A stretch of DNA of 64,000 bases, from assembly GCA_947631395.1 (NCBI GenBank), contig CANRLF010000002.1, positions 131,179-195,178 of the forward strand, in the 5' to 3' direction. This stretch comes from an uncultured Oscillospiraceae bacterium. Lineage in GTDB: Bacteria; Bacillota; Clostridia; Oscillospirales; Oscillospiraceae. A model generated the notes under the pieces. That model saw only the letters and a program-made list of their open reading frames with translations. It did no database searches and was not told where the DNA came from. Below are positions 1-9,400 of the stretch, one piece after another. A program made the translations under genes and the position numbers. Within the stretch, counting starts at the first letter, position 1, and every line of letters starts with the position of its first letter.

Positions 1-350
1 AAAAAGCCTATCATTAAAAGGCCTTTCTTTTCCATCCACCAGGTGCCGACGATCTCAAGGCCGGTGACGGTAATGCCCAGCTCCTCGGTGATCTCGCGCC
101 GGACGCACTCCTCGGCGGCCTCTCCGGGCTTCATATAGCCGGAAACAAGATTTCCGTATTTTCCAGAGATGTATCCTTGACGCAATATCGCCGCATCGCC
201 ATTGTTGTTCACGACCAGGGCAATGACACAGGTGGAGAACATATCGAACAGTGGCTTTTGGCAGATGGAACACCAGGGGACCTCACCCTCGTCGCCCAAA
301 ATGCGTGTGTCCAAAGGCGCGCCGCAGTCGGGGCAATAATGGAAACGCAT
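1..350 (-). CDS. NUDIX hydrolase, NudC-like (3' end outside window)
   Basis: The protein begins MRFHYCPDCG and is cut by the left edge after about 116 residues. Two CxxC pairs (CPDC near residue 6, CSIC near residue 32) form a rubredoxin-like zinc ribbon. They are followed by a NUDIX box with G-x5-E-x7-REITEELGI spacing. That order is typical of NADH pyrophosphatase (NudC)-type or zinc-ribbon NUDIX enzymes, which hydrolyse nucleoside diphosphates linked to another moiety. The start is an ATG preceded by AAAGGCGG. It lies 14 nt after the small FdrA-associated gene, so it is probably the last visible gene of the same operon. The substrate cannot be told from sequence. Confidence 0.85.
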   Translation of the reverse strand, partial: MRFHYCPDCGAPLDTRILGDEGEVPWCSICQKPLFDMFSTCVIALVVNNNGDAAILRQGYISGKYGNLVSGYMKPGEAAEECVRREITEELGITVTGLEIVGTWWMEKKGLLMIGF

Positions 351-364
351 GGGAACCGCCTTTC

Positions 365-550
365 TCAGTCAAGCCCGCCAAGGACCTCAAGTATCTCCTG
401 CATCTCACGGTCGCCGCCGGCAACAGGCTTCCACTCCACCTGGAGGGTTTTGTAGCCTTGCTTCTCCAGCGCCTCGGCAAAGAGCTTCGGACCTACGTTA
501 ACGACTACCAATTCCGATTGGAACAGTTTTAGGATATTGTCACAGTTCAT
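365..550 (-). CDS. Small FdrA-associated protein (61 aa)
   Basis: This 61-residue ORF starts at an ATG that overlaps the last codons of fdrA by 11 nt, a sign of translational coupling. It contains the segment NVGPKLFAEALEKQG followed by VEWKPVAGGD. Similar short proteins are annotated as 'fdrA domain protein' beside fdrA genes. The N-x-G-x2-x-FA-x-AL-x3-G and W-x-P-x-GGD pattern, as I recall it, also occurs in FdrA/DUF1116-type proteins, so it may be a detached domain or a small subunit. That assignment is from memory and context; no function of its own is demonstrated. Confidence 0.7.
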   Translation of the reverse strand: MNCDNILKLFQSELVVVNVGPKLFAEALEKQGYKTLQVEWKPVAGGDREMQEILEVLGGLD

Positions 551-2102
551 TCGCGTCCATCTCCTTCTTCTGCCGTATGATCTCTCCGGCAAGCCTCGCC
601 GCCTGATGGTTCGACTTGCACACCAGCACTCCGGCATCCCGGAGCTTTTGGCGCTGAACGCTGACATTTTGGAAGTCCGCGTCCGTACCAAGTACCGACG
701 CCACAAAAACTATGTGCCGCCCCTGCGCGTGGGCCTGCTCGTTTGCCGTCCTGATGTCGTCCAGCACATATCCTACCGGGTCCATGTGACCCGGAGGCGT
801 CAGAATAAAATCCAGGAGGATGACGGCTGTCTCAGAGTCAGCCGCTTCCCGCAAGATGGCCGGGCGGCGCACGCCCGGATCGATGGCCGGATGGGGACGG
901 CCTTTCGTAAATTCCTCCTCGCCGTAGTCCACACAGGCGTTTTTGCTGCTTACGGATGAATCGGCCAGCTTCCATTCCGGCTTCAGAGGCAGATTTGAGT
1001 AAACATCACCCACCATGGGGATCAGCGCCCGCATGGCTTCGTCCATGAAGGTCCCTCCGCTGAAAGCGCCACGCACATACTTCTGGCAGGGAGCAAGAAG
1101 CTTCGCGGCATCCGCTGCCCGGTGGGAGATTTCTTCGTCCGTATCGAGCCTGTATTCCTTTCCGATAAGCGAAAGGCATTTTACGGCGCAGTCGTCAAGA
1201 TCCGAGGCCCAAATTGCCCCGGCCTTTTCTACCGTCTCGCGATCACAACTCATAAACATTGCCACAACAGGTTTTTTGCATTTTGAAATACGTTCCAAAA
1301 CCGGATTTTCCACCTGATCGCCGATGCGGCGGGCGATGAGGGCAATATATTTCGTCTCAGGGTCGGCCTCCAAGGCGTCGATTCCCATGAGCATCATAAG
1401 ACCTCCGACCTCATTTTTGAGATCATTGCCGCCGGTCCCGATGGTCTGGGATACGCCTGTACCGGCCTCGTGCAAAATTGCCGCCACATGCTGGATGCCC
1501 ACCCCGGACGCGCCGCAAATGCCGAAGGGACCACGGTTATTGATGCTGGCCAATACCAGCGCCGCACCGTTGATGTTAGCCACGCCGCAGTCCGGGCCCA
1601 TGCACAAAAGCCCCTTTTCCCAAGCAAGCTCTTTCATTTTTCGCTCGTCGGAAAGGGGCACGTTGTTGCTGAACACTACACAGTGCAGACCGGCGTTCAG
1701 GGCCTTCCTGACCTCGGAAAGGGCATACTCTCCGGGAACGGCCACAGAGCAAAGATTGGCTTTCGGGCAACTCTCCGCCGCAGCCTTGACCGTGGGATAA
1801 GCTGCCTGCGCGATCTCCTCATTTCCCTCCTCAGGAGCGAGACTCTTTTCGACCTCCAGGACCGCCGAGTCAAAGACCGCCTGTGTCGCGGCCTTTGCGG
1901 CTATGACGAAAGCGTTCCCATCCGAGGCGGAAATATCGTCGGTGAGAAGGCCGATGTCCGCAAGAATGTCCTTAAAGGCCTGGGTCGCCATACCGGCGTA
2001 GCCAATCTCCACCCCCGGTTGCTCGTTGAGAACGGTAGAGGCCAGAAGCGTCTCCAGGGAGTCTATGTATCTTCCATGTTCTATCTTAGTAAAAATTTCC
2101 AT
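540..2102 (-). CDS. fdrA: FdrA family protein (acyl-CoA synthetase/carbamoyltransferase-like)
   Basis: A 520-residue protein with the fold signature of the succinyl-CoA synthetase alpha family. A Rossmann-like segment (GICGASGVG about residue 190) is followed by IGTGGNDL, as in CoA ligase alpha subunits. In Escherichia coli, fdrA sits in the allantoin-degradation region, and the FdrA/YlbE/YlbF (AllFGH) trio has been reported as an oxamate carbamoyltransferase. Here it follows the DUF1116 (YlbE-like) gene by 4 nt. The start chosen is the ATG at 2102 behind AGAGGTGATAAT, not the upstream in-frame ATG inside the previous gene. The third partner (DUF2877) and a carbamate kinase are not visible, so the substrate remains open. 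Confidence 0.85.
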   Translation of the reverse strand: MEIFTKIEHGRYIDSLETLLASTVLNEQPGVEIGYAGMATQAFKDILADIGLLTDDISASDGNAFVIAAKAATQAVFDSAVLEVEKSLAPEEGNEEIAQAAYPTVKAAAESCPKANLCSVAVPGEYALSEVRKALNAGLHCVVFSNNVPLSDERKMKELAWEKGLLCMGPDCGVANINGAALVLASINNRGPFGICGASGVGIQHVAAILHEAGTGVSQTIGTGGNDLKNEVGGLMMLMGIDALEADPETKYIALIARRIGDQVENPVLERISKCKKPVVAMFMSCDRETVEKAGAIWASDLDDCAVKCLSLIGKEYRLDTDEEISHRAADAAKLLAPCQKYVRGAFSGGTFMDEAMRALIPMVGDVYSNLPLKPEWKLADSSVSSKNACVDYGEEEFTKGRPHPAIDPGVRRPAILREAADSETAVILLDFILTPPGHMDPVGYVLDDIRTANEQAHAQGRHIVFVASVLGTDADFQNVSVQRQKLRDAGVLVCKSNHQAARLAGEIIRQKKEMDANEL

Positions 2103-2106
2103 ATTA

Positions 2107-3372
2107 TCACCTCTCCACCGCATCGTGGCCGGTTATCTCGCGGTATATCCCACGAAGGGCTTCTTTAAAGCACTCCAGCGGCAACTCCGCCGCCCCTGCG
2201 CCGCCCTGACCGCCTTTTTTGAGGGCTGATCCTCCGTGACTGATTGGCAAGATGTTATAGCCCACGATCTTCCTGGCGTCAAGCCCAACCGGGAAGCCCC
2301 GGAAGTCGTCCCAAGGGACGGGAGCGAAAGTGTGTTCGCCCAAGGAAACCGCTCTTGCTTTCTCCGTGCGGCTTCTGGCCTCGGAGATATTTGAGCCGGT
2401 CATACGCATATAGGCCGGTCCCGCGATTGCGGACATACCGCCGAGCCCGTATACCTCGGTGACGCAACTGTCACCAAGATACCCCAAAAGGTCCGCCTCC
2501 GTGTAGGAGGGATTCAGGAACGTTCCCTTGATTACCGGGGCAGTTGTGGTGTACCAGCGGTTGCCTGTCCCGGCGAGCTGGATGCCAAAATCTACGCCAT
2601 TGCCGGCCATACCAGCCAGGACCGTGGAATTGGGGATTTTCTTCATGGACTCGGTTATACTTTCCACTCCGGCCATCATGGGATGGAGGAAGAAACGGTC
2701 ATTAATCGCCATCATCTCGATCATCTTATCCCGGTCCGGGTCCGAAAGGCCCAGCATATGCGGGATCACCTGCAAAGCGAGGCACATGGATGCCGCCGGC
2801 TGACGGTTGTGATTTTCGTCGCCCATGCCCGCTGTTTTGGAAAGGACGGTTATGAGGTCAATACCTCCGGCGTGCCTCACCGCTTCGCCCAGTCCCGGTC
2901 CGAAGTGGTCCCGGAACCAGACAAGATCACGCTCAACATCTTCGTCGTAAAACCCCCAGCGAAGGCATTTGGGATTGGGACCGGGGTGTATCGGGGCGTA
3001 GCCGTGGCCCCCGTAGACTTTGTCCTCCGCCACAATGACCGGCATACTTGCGGAGACCACCATTGAGGCGGCGTTGCCACAGTTGTGATTTTGTGCCGGT
3101 TCAACGGAGGCTTTGCCGGAAAGAACCAGCTCCCAGGCTTCCTCCTTTGTCCTCGCCAGCCCCTCATGTATGAGGGCGCCGCAGACGGCGGTGCGTATGG
3201 GTGTTGTGAGCTTCTCCACCGGCAACGGGGGCCCCGGAACCAAAACGGTGGTTTTTGTCATGCCGGGGATGACCTCCAGGGCCGGACGGACATCCGTCCA
3301 GACGGGCCGGGCGCGCGTCAATACCTCCATTACCTGTTCATTGGCCGCGTTCACTTGCTGTTCAATGGTCAT
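2107..3372 (-). CDS. DUF1116 family protein (YlbE/AllG-like)
   Basis: A 421-residue protein matching the DUF1116 family in length and in glycine-rich stretches such as QNHNCGNAA, GGHGYAPIHPG and MAGNGVDFGIQ. DUF1116 proteins accompany FdrA in purine/allantoin and oxamate pathways. Together they form part of the complex that transfers a carbamoyl group between oxalurate/oxamate and phosphate. The start ATG has AAAAGGAG 9-10 nt upstream. It is 4 nt upstream of fdrA and 14 nt downstream of the esterase, so it belongs to one operon. The catalytic role is by family and neighbourhood only. Confidence 0.85.
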   Translation of the reverse strand: MTIEQQVNAANEQVMEVLTRARPVWTDVRPALEVIPGMTKTTVLVPGPPLPVEKLTTPIRTAVCGALIHEGLARTKEEAWELVLSGKASVEPAQNHNCGNAASMVVSASMPVIVAEDKVYGGHGYAPIHPGPNPKCLRWGFYDEDVERDLVWFRDHFGPGLGEAVRHAGGIDLITVLSKTAGMGDENHNRQPAASMCLALQVIPHMLGLSDPDRDKMIEMMAINDRFFLHPMMAGVESITESMKKIPNSTVLAGMAGNGVDFGIQLAGTGNRWYTTTAPVIKGTFLNPSYTEADLLGYLGDSCVTEVYGLGGMSAIAGPAYMRMTGSNISEARSRTEKARAVSLGEHTFAPVPWDDFRGFPVGLDARKIVGYNILPISHGGSALKKGGQGGAGAAELPLECFKEALRGIYREITGHDAVER

Positions 3373-3386
3373 GGCGTTCTCTCCTT

Positions 3387-4292
3387 TTACTTCAAAAGAG
3401 TTGAAAAAACTTCCAAACGTCGCTCCAGTACACGACGGACAAAAGGATTGCCGATGTCCGAATCAAAGCCGTGATAGGAGCCCTCAATGACGTTCAATAT
3501 AGTGTCGACTCCGGCCGCTTTCAGCCTCTCGGCATATCGAATACCTTCGTCACGGAGTATGTCGATGCCCTGCGGCTCCACATATGCCCTCGGAAGGTCC
3601 GAAAGCTCCACATTCCGTGCGGGGATAAGGTATCGCTCCAGCTCCTGTGGATGCCCTCCCAAATAAGTTCTCCACATATACTCGTTGGAGCGGGGAGTCC
3701 ATACGGCGTCCGGATAGGCCGATACCGATTGGTATTCTTCCGACCGGTCGTCCAGTGTCGGATAGATGAGCGCCTGCCCCGCAGGCGTGGTCTTGCCTCC
3801 GTCCCGAAGGAGCATGGCCAGCCCCGCGGCGAGAGCGCCGCCCGCACTCTCGCCGTAGAGAAGGCATCTCAGAGGATCGACCTCCGGCAAAGCAGTAACG
3901 TGTTCCCAAACAGCCGCGCAGTCAAAAAGCGCCGAGGGTGCGGGGTGCTCCGGGAGGATGCGGTACTCCGGTAAAAAGACCCGGATATTCAGTTGACTTG
4001 CATATACCGCTGCCAGCTCTAACGCGGAGGTCTGTAGAGGCAGGAAGAACCCTCCGCCGTGACAGAAAACCATTCCCGGAAGCTTTTCTCCCGTGTCCGG
4101 CTCCACAACGAAGCATTCCGGTTCCGTACCGAAAACACGAAAACGCAGGCCATCCGGCGCTGTCCACCCCCGTGCAGCGCGGCGCATATTACCGGCGAGC
4201 ATACGAATTACGGGCGCAAGAGCGGGATTGGCAAAATCCACATTCTTTAACGCTCCAGGCTTTGGAAGCTCCGGTGCGTATCTATACTCCAT
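3387..4292 (-). CDS. Alpha/beta hydrolase, HSL-type esterase
   Basis: A 301-residue protein. HGGGF at about residue 78 is the oxyanion-hole motif of the hormone-sensitive-lipase family, and GESAGG at about 147 holds the nucleophile serine. The C-terminal SYHGFD supplies the likely catalytic histidine. There is no signal peptide, so it is probably a cytosolic carboxylesterase or amidase (Abhydrolase_3). A longer reading starts inside the upstream glycosidase; the ATG at 4292, behind GGTGGGT and 13 nt after that gene's stop, fits better. Its presence beside fdrA suggests it prepares or releases a substrate of that pathway, but this is inference. Confidence 0.88.
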   Translation of the reverse strand: MEYRYAPELPKPGALKNVDFANPALAPVIRMLAGNMRRAARGWTAPDGLRFRVFGTEPECFVVEPDTGEKLPGMVFCHGGGFFLPLQTSALELAAVYASQLNIRVFLPEYRILPEHPAPSALFDCAAVWEHVTALPEVDPLRCLLYGESAGGALAAGLAMLLRDGGKTTPAGQALIYPTLDDRSEEYQSVSAYPDAVWTPRSNEYMWRTYLGGHPQELERYLIPARNVELSDLPRAYVEPQGIDILRDEGIRYAERLKAAGVDTILNVIEGSYHGFDSDIGNPFVRRVLERRLEVFSTLLK

Positions 4293-4305
4293 GCTACCCA
4301 CCGCT

Positions 4306-6264
4306 TTACGCCTCAATAACAATGGCCTCATATTCACGAAGCTCATCCAGAGTCAAAACAAGTCGGTCCCCGGTGCTGTCAGCTGTCACCTGGCCGCCGT
4401 TGAGCGCGTAGACACGCCCCGCTTGCATCTTCGGCAACTCAATACATATATCCCTCACGGGCAACGGCGGGAAAAACCGGTTCGCGAAGCAGCCGGAGGT
4501 GTTCACAAGCTGGCAGACGAGGGCTGTTCCCTTGCTGGCGAGGGTAAGCTCTACCATCGGCGAGAGCCCAGGCGCGAGATCAGGCAAGCCGCTCAGCTCA
4601 AAGAGAATGTCCTCCATGAGGTTTTGTGTGTTCTCCCAGCCCTCACTGTAATAAAAACTGCCGATGAGCCATGGAATCGTTATCCCTTGCCCTTCGCCGT
4701 AAGGCCGGACAGTCACACCGGGAATATCTGAAAACTCGGTGGGGAAGCACCGCTCCGGCGGACCGTAGGGCTGCTCCGGTACGAGACGCAGATACCGCCG
4801 CGTATCATCCTCAAACTCCGAGACCCAAAAATCTCCGCCCAAGGCGATATACGGAGCCTTGATACTGCGCGGGAACAGTTTGGCCTCCTCCTCGGCGACC
4901 TCAACCACCGAGGACATGAGCCCACGCCGGTGCTCGATCGCGGTTTGTATACCAAGGCACCGCAAAAGCGACTCCCCGTTTTTTTCTTGGATGCCTGTGC
5001 CGCCGGTGGCGATGACCGTACCGCCGCTCTCAGCAAAGCCGTCTATAAGCTTTGCCTGAGCAGGGGAGAGGTTCTTGACATCGCAAAGTATGAGGACTTT
5101 TTTGCCCTTTACAAGCTCCGCCGTCAGCACACCGGCCTTAACTTCATCAAACGGTATATGGGCCTTCGTCAGGACCTCGACCCAGCCGTCCGCTTCCGGC
5201 TCATTCCGGCCCATGGCACCGCCGCGGGCTAATAATACCTGTGCGGCTGAGACAAGTCCTTTGTAGACATCCTCGTTTCTTCTGTGGAAGTCAAAGACTT
5301 TTTTCACTGGCTCAAAGCAGGAAGTATCACGGTGATTATCGAGCCTGCCCATGATGAAATAGCTAAGGCCACCGCCGTTTGCCAGACTTTGCCATTGCCT
5401 CAGTTCAGCGAGGGCAGGGGAGACGCTGGTATGGCGATAACGGAAGGATATAAAATCCGTTCCGGCATTATCGATTATCTGCTGCCGCCCACCGGCCCGG
5501 GCATTGGCTGAGGCGCCGTAGACCCATGCTCCATGGCCAATATCTGTGTTGCACTCACTCCGCCGATAGTCGAAACCGTTTACGGCTGCTTCGGGAGCGA
5601 TGCTTTTGATAAGCTCATACTGTTTTTTGCGGTTTTCGCCGATGAGCTTTGTCTGAAACCCTACATAGCGCATAAAGGCCGGATCGCGCGGATTTCCGGA
5701 CGGTGCGTCTAAGCCGGTGGCTTTCTTATAGAGCTCCCGGCAACGGTCGCACATGCACGGTCCGTAATAGGTCCCGTCATAACCGGTGACGAAGGCTCCG
5801 CTCATGTTGAAGAAAATACCATCGAAATCAAAGCGTTTAAAAAGCTCCCGCAATATCTCCCGGACGCTCTCGGAGGCATACCAGCCGCTGGGGCACACCT
5901 GTACGTCCCCATTGCAGTTGAAAATGTCGCCCTTTGCCGTTTTGAAGGCCCAGTCAGGATGCTGCTCGTATAGGGGATAGCGTATTTTTGAAAAGTCCGT
6001 TCTGGCTATGACACGAAGCCCCGCCCGATGGCAGGCATCCACGATCTTTCCAAGGCTGTCGCCGTTGAGATGTTCGCTTTTCGTGTGAAAGGGCAGTGCG
6101 GTATCATAGCTTGCCACGATACCCGCCGCGTTAACTGTTACTGCTGTGGCACCAAAATCCTTAATATCCTGAGCAAATTTATCGGCGTCTATATCCTCCA
6201 TATCTATCTCACGCAAATTCGTCTGGATCATCCGCCAGGGAAAGTCTGTCCACCAGTGCTCCAT
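4306..6264 (-). CDS. GH42-like glycosidase family protein with trimerisation-type domain
   Basis: A 652-residue protein. The N-terminal half looks like the TIM barrel of 'hypothetical glycosyl hydrolase 6'/GH42-related proteins: a search-and-move opening (WRMIQTNLREID), FDGIFFNM near residue 150 and a PCMCDRCRELY segment. The middle contains a glutamine-amidotransferase-like fold typical of the beta-galactosidase trimerisation domain (VLILCDVKNLSPAQ, then GGTVIATGG). No signal peptide is visible. The start is the ATG at 6264 behind GGAGGACAGAGT rather than the in-frame ATG 24 nt upstream, which lies on the Shine-Dalgarno itself. It is first in the leftward operon with the esterase and fdrA. 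The acid/base residue and the substrate are not identified. Confidence 0.7.
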   Translation of the reverse strand: MEHWWTDFPWRMIQTNLREIDMEDIDADKFAQDIKDFGATAVTVNAAGIVASYDTALPFHTKSEHLNGDSLGKIVDACHRAGLRVIARTDFSKIRYPLYEQHPDWAFKTAKGDIFNCNGDVQVCPSGWYASESVREILRELFKRFDFDGIFFNMSGAFVTGYDGTYYGPCMCDRCRELYKKATGLDAPSGNPRDPAFMRYVGFQTKLIGENRKKQYELIKSIAPEAAVNGFDYRRSECNTDIGHGAWVYGASANARAGGRQQIIDNAGTDFISFRYRHTSVSPALAELRQWQSLANGGGLSYFIMGRLDNHRDTSCFEPVKKVFDFHRRNEDVYKGLVSAAQVLLARGGAMGRNEPEADGWVEVLTKAHIPFDEVKAGVLTAELVKGKKVLILCDVKNLSPAQAKLIDGFAESGGTVIATGGTGIQEKNGESLLRCLGIQTAIEHRRGLMSSVVEVAEEEAKLFPRSIKAPYIALGGDFWVSEFEDDTRRYLRLVPEQPYGPPERCFPTEFSDIPGVTVRPYGEGQGITIPWLIGSFYYSEGWENTQNLMEDILFELSGLPDLAPGLSPMVELTLASKGTALVCQLVNTSGCFANRFFPPLPVRDICIELPKMQAGRVYALNGGQVTADSTGDRLVLTLDELREYEAIVIEA

Positions 6265-6433
6265 ACTCTGTCCTCCTCCATCGTGCACAAATTTTCTCTG
6301 AAATAATATACCGCAATTTGTACTATATGTACATCAATCCATTTGCTTTTTGGGTAATAGATTAGCTTTATGAACAAATAATATCTAATTTTGTTTATTG
6401 CCTTACTTGCGTTATACAGTGGCGTTTTTGTAC
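6265..6433 (-). promoter_or_regulatory. AT-rich promoter region with TGTAC/GTACA palindrome
   Basis: This AT-rich gap precedes the leftward glycosidase operon. It holds an inverted repeat TGTAC-tatat-GTACA at 6319-6333, followed in the reading direction by TATATT, so a repressor could sit over the promoter. A second TGTAC half lies at 6429-6435. The change from metabolic genes to element genes happens here, which makes it a candidate for the left junction of the mobile element. No tRNA and no clear direct repeat is seen. Confidence 0.4.
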
Positions 6434-6465
6434 AACAAAAGGTGACAGCCTGAAAGACTGCCACC
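6434..6465 (-). terminator. Intrinsic terminator after the methylase-helicase gene
   Basis: GGTGACAG (6441-6448) can pair with CTGCCACC (6458-6465) with one mismatch and a 9-nt loop. On the minus strand it is followed by TTTTGTTG. It sits 26 nt past the stop of the 3-kb methylase gene and ends that operon. Confidence 0.65.
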
Positions 6466-6490
6466 TTGAAGGTCGTTTGCGCATTGTTTC

Positions 6491-9400
6491 TTACGCTATC
6501 TTCTGCTTACCCCAGCGGATATGGAAGCGGCCTTCATCGTCCGCCTCGCGGCGCATCAGGAGGGAGAGGATGTTATAATCGACACCGAACTTCTCGTATA
6601 TCTCATCGAGGTCGGTATCCTGCCCCTTCATAAAGAGGTTGATCTTCTCCTTGGCCAGCACCATTTGAAGAAGGTTGGACTCCAGACTTCCGGTGTAATT
6701 GAGAAAGAAGATGTCTTTATATTCAGTTGAGGTGTAGCGGATGAAGCGCATGTAGAATTGGCTCATTCCGGAGTTGTTGTAGTGCATCTCCGGTATCAGT
6801 ATCTTGTTGACGTATTCGAAGTTCACGCTGGAGGGAAGGCTCTGTTGGGTGCAGAGTAAAATGCCGTTGCCGCTTTCCCGCAGAGTTTTGCGCAGGGCGC
6901 GGCGCTGGGCGAAGGTCCTGGTCGAGCCGGTGACCGTGAACAGCGGGCGGTCGGGGAGGTATTCCCGAAACGCGGCGGCGTAGGCGTCCAGTACGTTTTG
7001 ATGGCGGACGCCGATGGCGACGATCTCGTCATCCCATTGGGACGCCATCTCCACAGCCGTCATGATTTTCAGCGGCGTCTCACCTGAATACTCCCGGAGA
7101 GTGTTTGGCGCGGCCGCGACCCTGAGCATCAGCGTGATCTGTTGTACGAGCTTCATCATGGCATCCTTGCGGGAGTTGCCGGTAGACGCGTAATAGGTGC
7201 GCTGGACCTCCTCAAATTTCTTCATCACGATGTCGTAGACGGCACGCTCCTGGGCTGTAAAGGTCAGCGGTACCTGATGGATACGGCGTATCTCCTTCCC
7301 GGTGACCTCCTCAAAGGTGCGGGTAATGACGGTTTTGGCCAGAATGTCATTGAGCGTGTCAGCGTTATAGATGTCCTGGGTGCGCTCCCCAATGCCGAAT
7401 ACCGTAGGTTTCTCCGGGAGATGGCATGAGGAAAACAGCGAGTAACCCTTCTTGTAAGCGGGGATGGGGTGACCATAATAAGGGTTTATATCGTAGTCCA
7501 TCTCGTCGGCCTCCTTGCTGTAATAATAGGTGTACTGGCTCCAACTGATCATGTTGACTGAGTTGTTGTACAGGAGCTCCAGCTGGGGCGCGAACTCGGA
7601 AATGTTGTTACGTGTGCTGGTGCCGGTGGTCAGGAGCTTCACTTTGCACCGCCGGAAGCAGGACAGGGTACTCTTGGCGCGTTTGGAGGTTGGGTTGGAT
7701 ATTTCGTCGCTCTCATCCAGCGCCAGCATTATCTTCTGGCCGTGACGCTTGATCCAATCCTTTATTTGCCTTCGGAGAATGCAGAGCTTGTTGAGCGTCA
7801 CCAGCACAAAATCTCCCGGTTTTATCCGTTTTAGGTCCTCAATGCGCTCAAGGAACACATACGAAAGGCCGTAATTTGGCAGTACGACATCCCAGTTGTT
7901 GCGAATGGAGATGGCCGATGAGACGACCCAGGTGGAGTGAATACCCTGCTTTTCCATCCTGTACAGCCCCATGGCGATAGCGGCAAGTGTTTTTCCGCTG
8001 CCCTGTTCCCATTGGAGCATACCGTACCGCTTTTGGAGCATCAGGTTGATGTCGTGACGCTGGATGTCGTTGAGACAGATATATTCCTCGTTTTCCGCGT
8101 CCCACAGCTTGAGGGTACTCAGCCATTGGCCGATTTCGGGGTTCTCCGACATATCGTTGAACGGTTGACTTTGACACTCATACTCCCGATGCTTGCGTCG
8201 CAGTAGACGCTCAAAGCCCGGAAACTTCTCCGGCTCGTTGTCCAAAACCGCCTGGTAGACCGGGACAGGCGACTGCATATCTCCGGTCAGCTCCCGCCGC
8301 GCTTTGGCGCTGTACGCCTTATATACGAAGCAATCGTCGCGTTTGACAAGGGCGATAACATCTCTCTCCGGCTTTTTGTTTTGCTTCTGAAGGGCACGGC
8401 GCAGGTATGCCAGGACCTTGGCCTCGGTCAGCTTGGTCTTGTCCCACTCCTTATAGTCCATGTCCTCCGGCTTTTCCTGAGTGAAAAAGCGGTGGAGGTA
8501 CTCGCAGCACCTGGAGTACTGACTGCGGGTCGCGGGGTGTGCCTTGATGTGATATAGGAGCTTCTGCGTCTCATATGTAAAGCCTTGAGACGCGCTGTAC
8601 TTTCGGACAAGCTCAAGCATCACCCTGGATTTGTTCTTTTCAAGATCAGCTTTGGGCAGCATGAGGAACGTATCATAAATGCGCTGTGATGTTTTTGCCA
8701 CGTCAAAGCGGGGGGAGAGAAGGTCAAATTGATCGGTATTGTACCGCCACTCGGAACCTTTATCTTCCTCACTGCGTCTTTGCCAGAATTGAAGTTTGGT
8801 GGGCATGTCCTTGACTCCCAGGGTGGCAAAAGCGTTGTCAGGGAGGCCGACTTGCCCTAAAAATCTAAAGTTCTGTTCCATTGCGCGGATTTGGGCCTTG
8901 TCGGAGAAATCGTCCGCCAGGAATGACCGGGGCACGACAAGAGCCATGATACCCAGCGGCTTCAAAAGCTCCGCCGCTTTGCGGCAGTAATATAACTGTG
9001 AAACGACCTCATCTCCGTCGCCGACCCACCAGCGAAGATTGAACGGCGGGTTGCCTACCACATAGTCGAAGCGGACCTCCGGCTTATATGTACGGATGTC
9101 GCACTGCTCCAGATTGGCGTCCGGGTAGAGATAGCTTGCTACCTTCCATGCGTTTACGTCAAGCTCACAGCCGTAAACATTTGACATCGCCGGAGCGTAG
9201 TTGAAAAAATTCCCCATACCGCAGGTCAAGTCCGCGACAAGGTCATGCTCTCCGGGGCGCAGACAGGTCATCACAAGCTGACATATTCGGGATGGCGTGA
9301 AAAACTGGCCGTTCTCGAACCGCTTCTTATGCTCGCTGTACTCATGGTAGTTGGCAAAATCCTCACGCTTCAGACCGTGCAATCCGCCGATACCGGTGTA

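Noticed and set aside
3471-3974. Plus-strand ORFs in the metabolic operon
   Set aside because: They overlap the esterase completely, have no Shine-Dalgarno, and show no recognisable motif.
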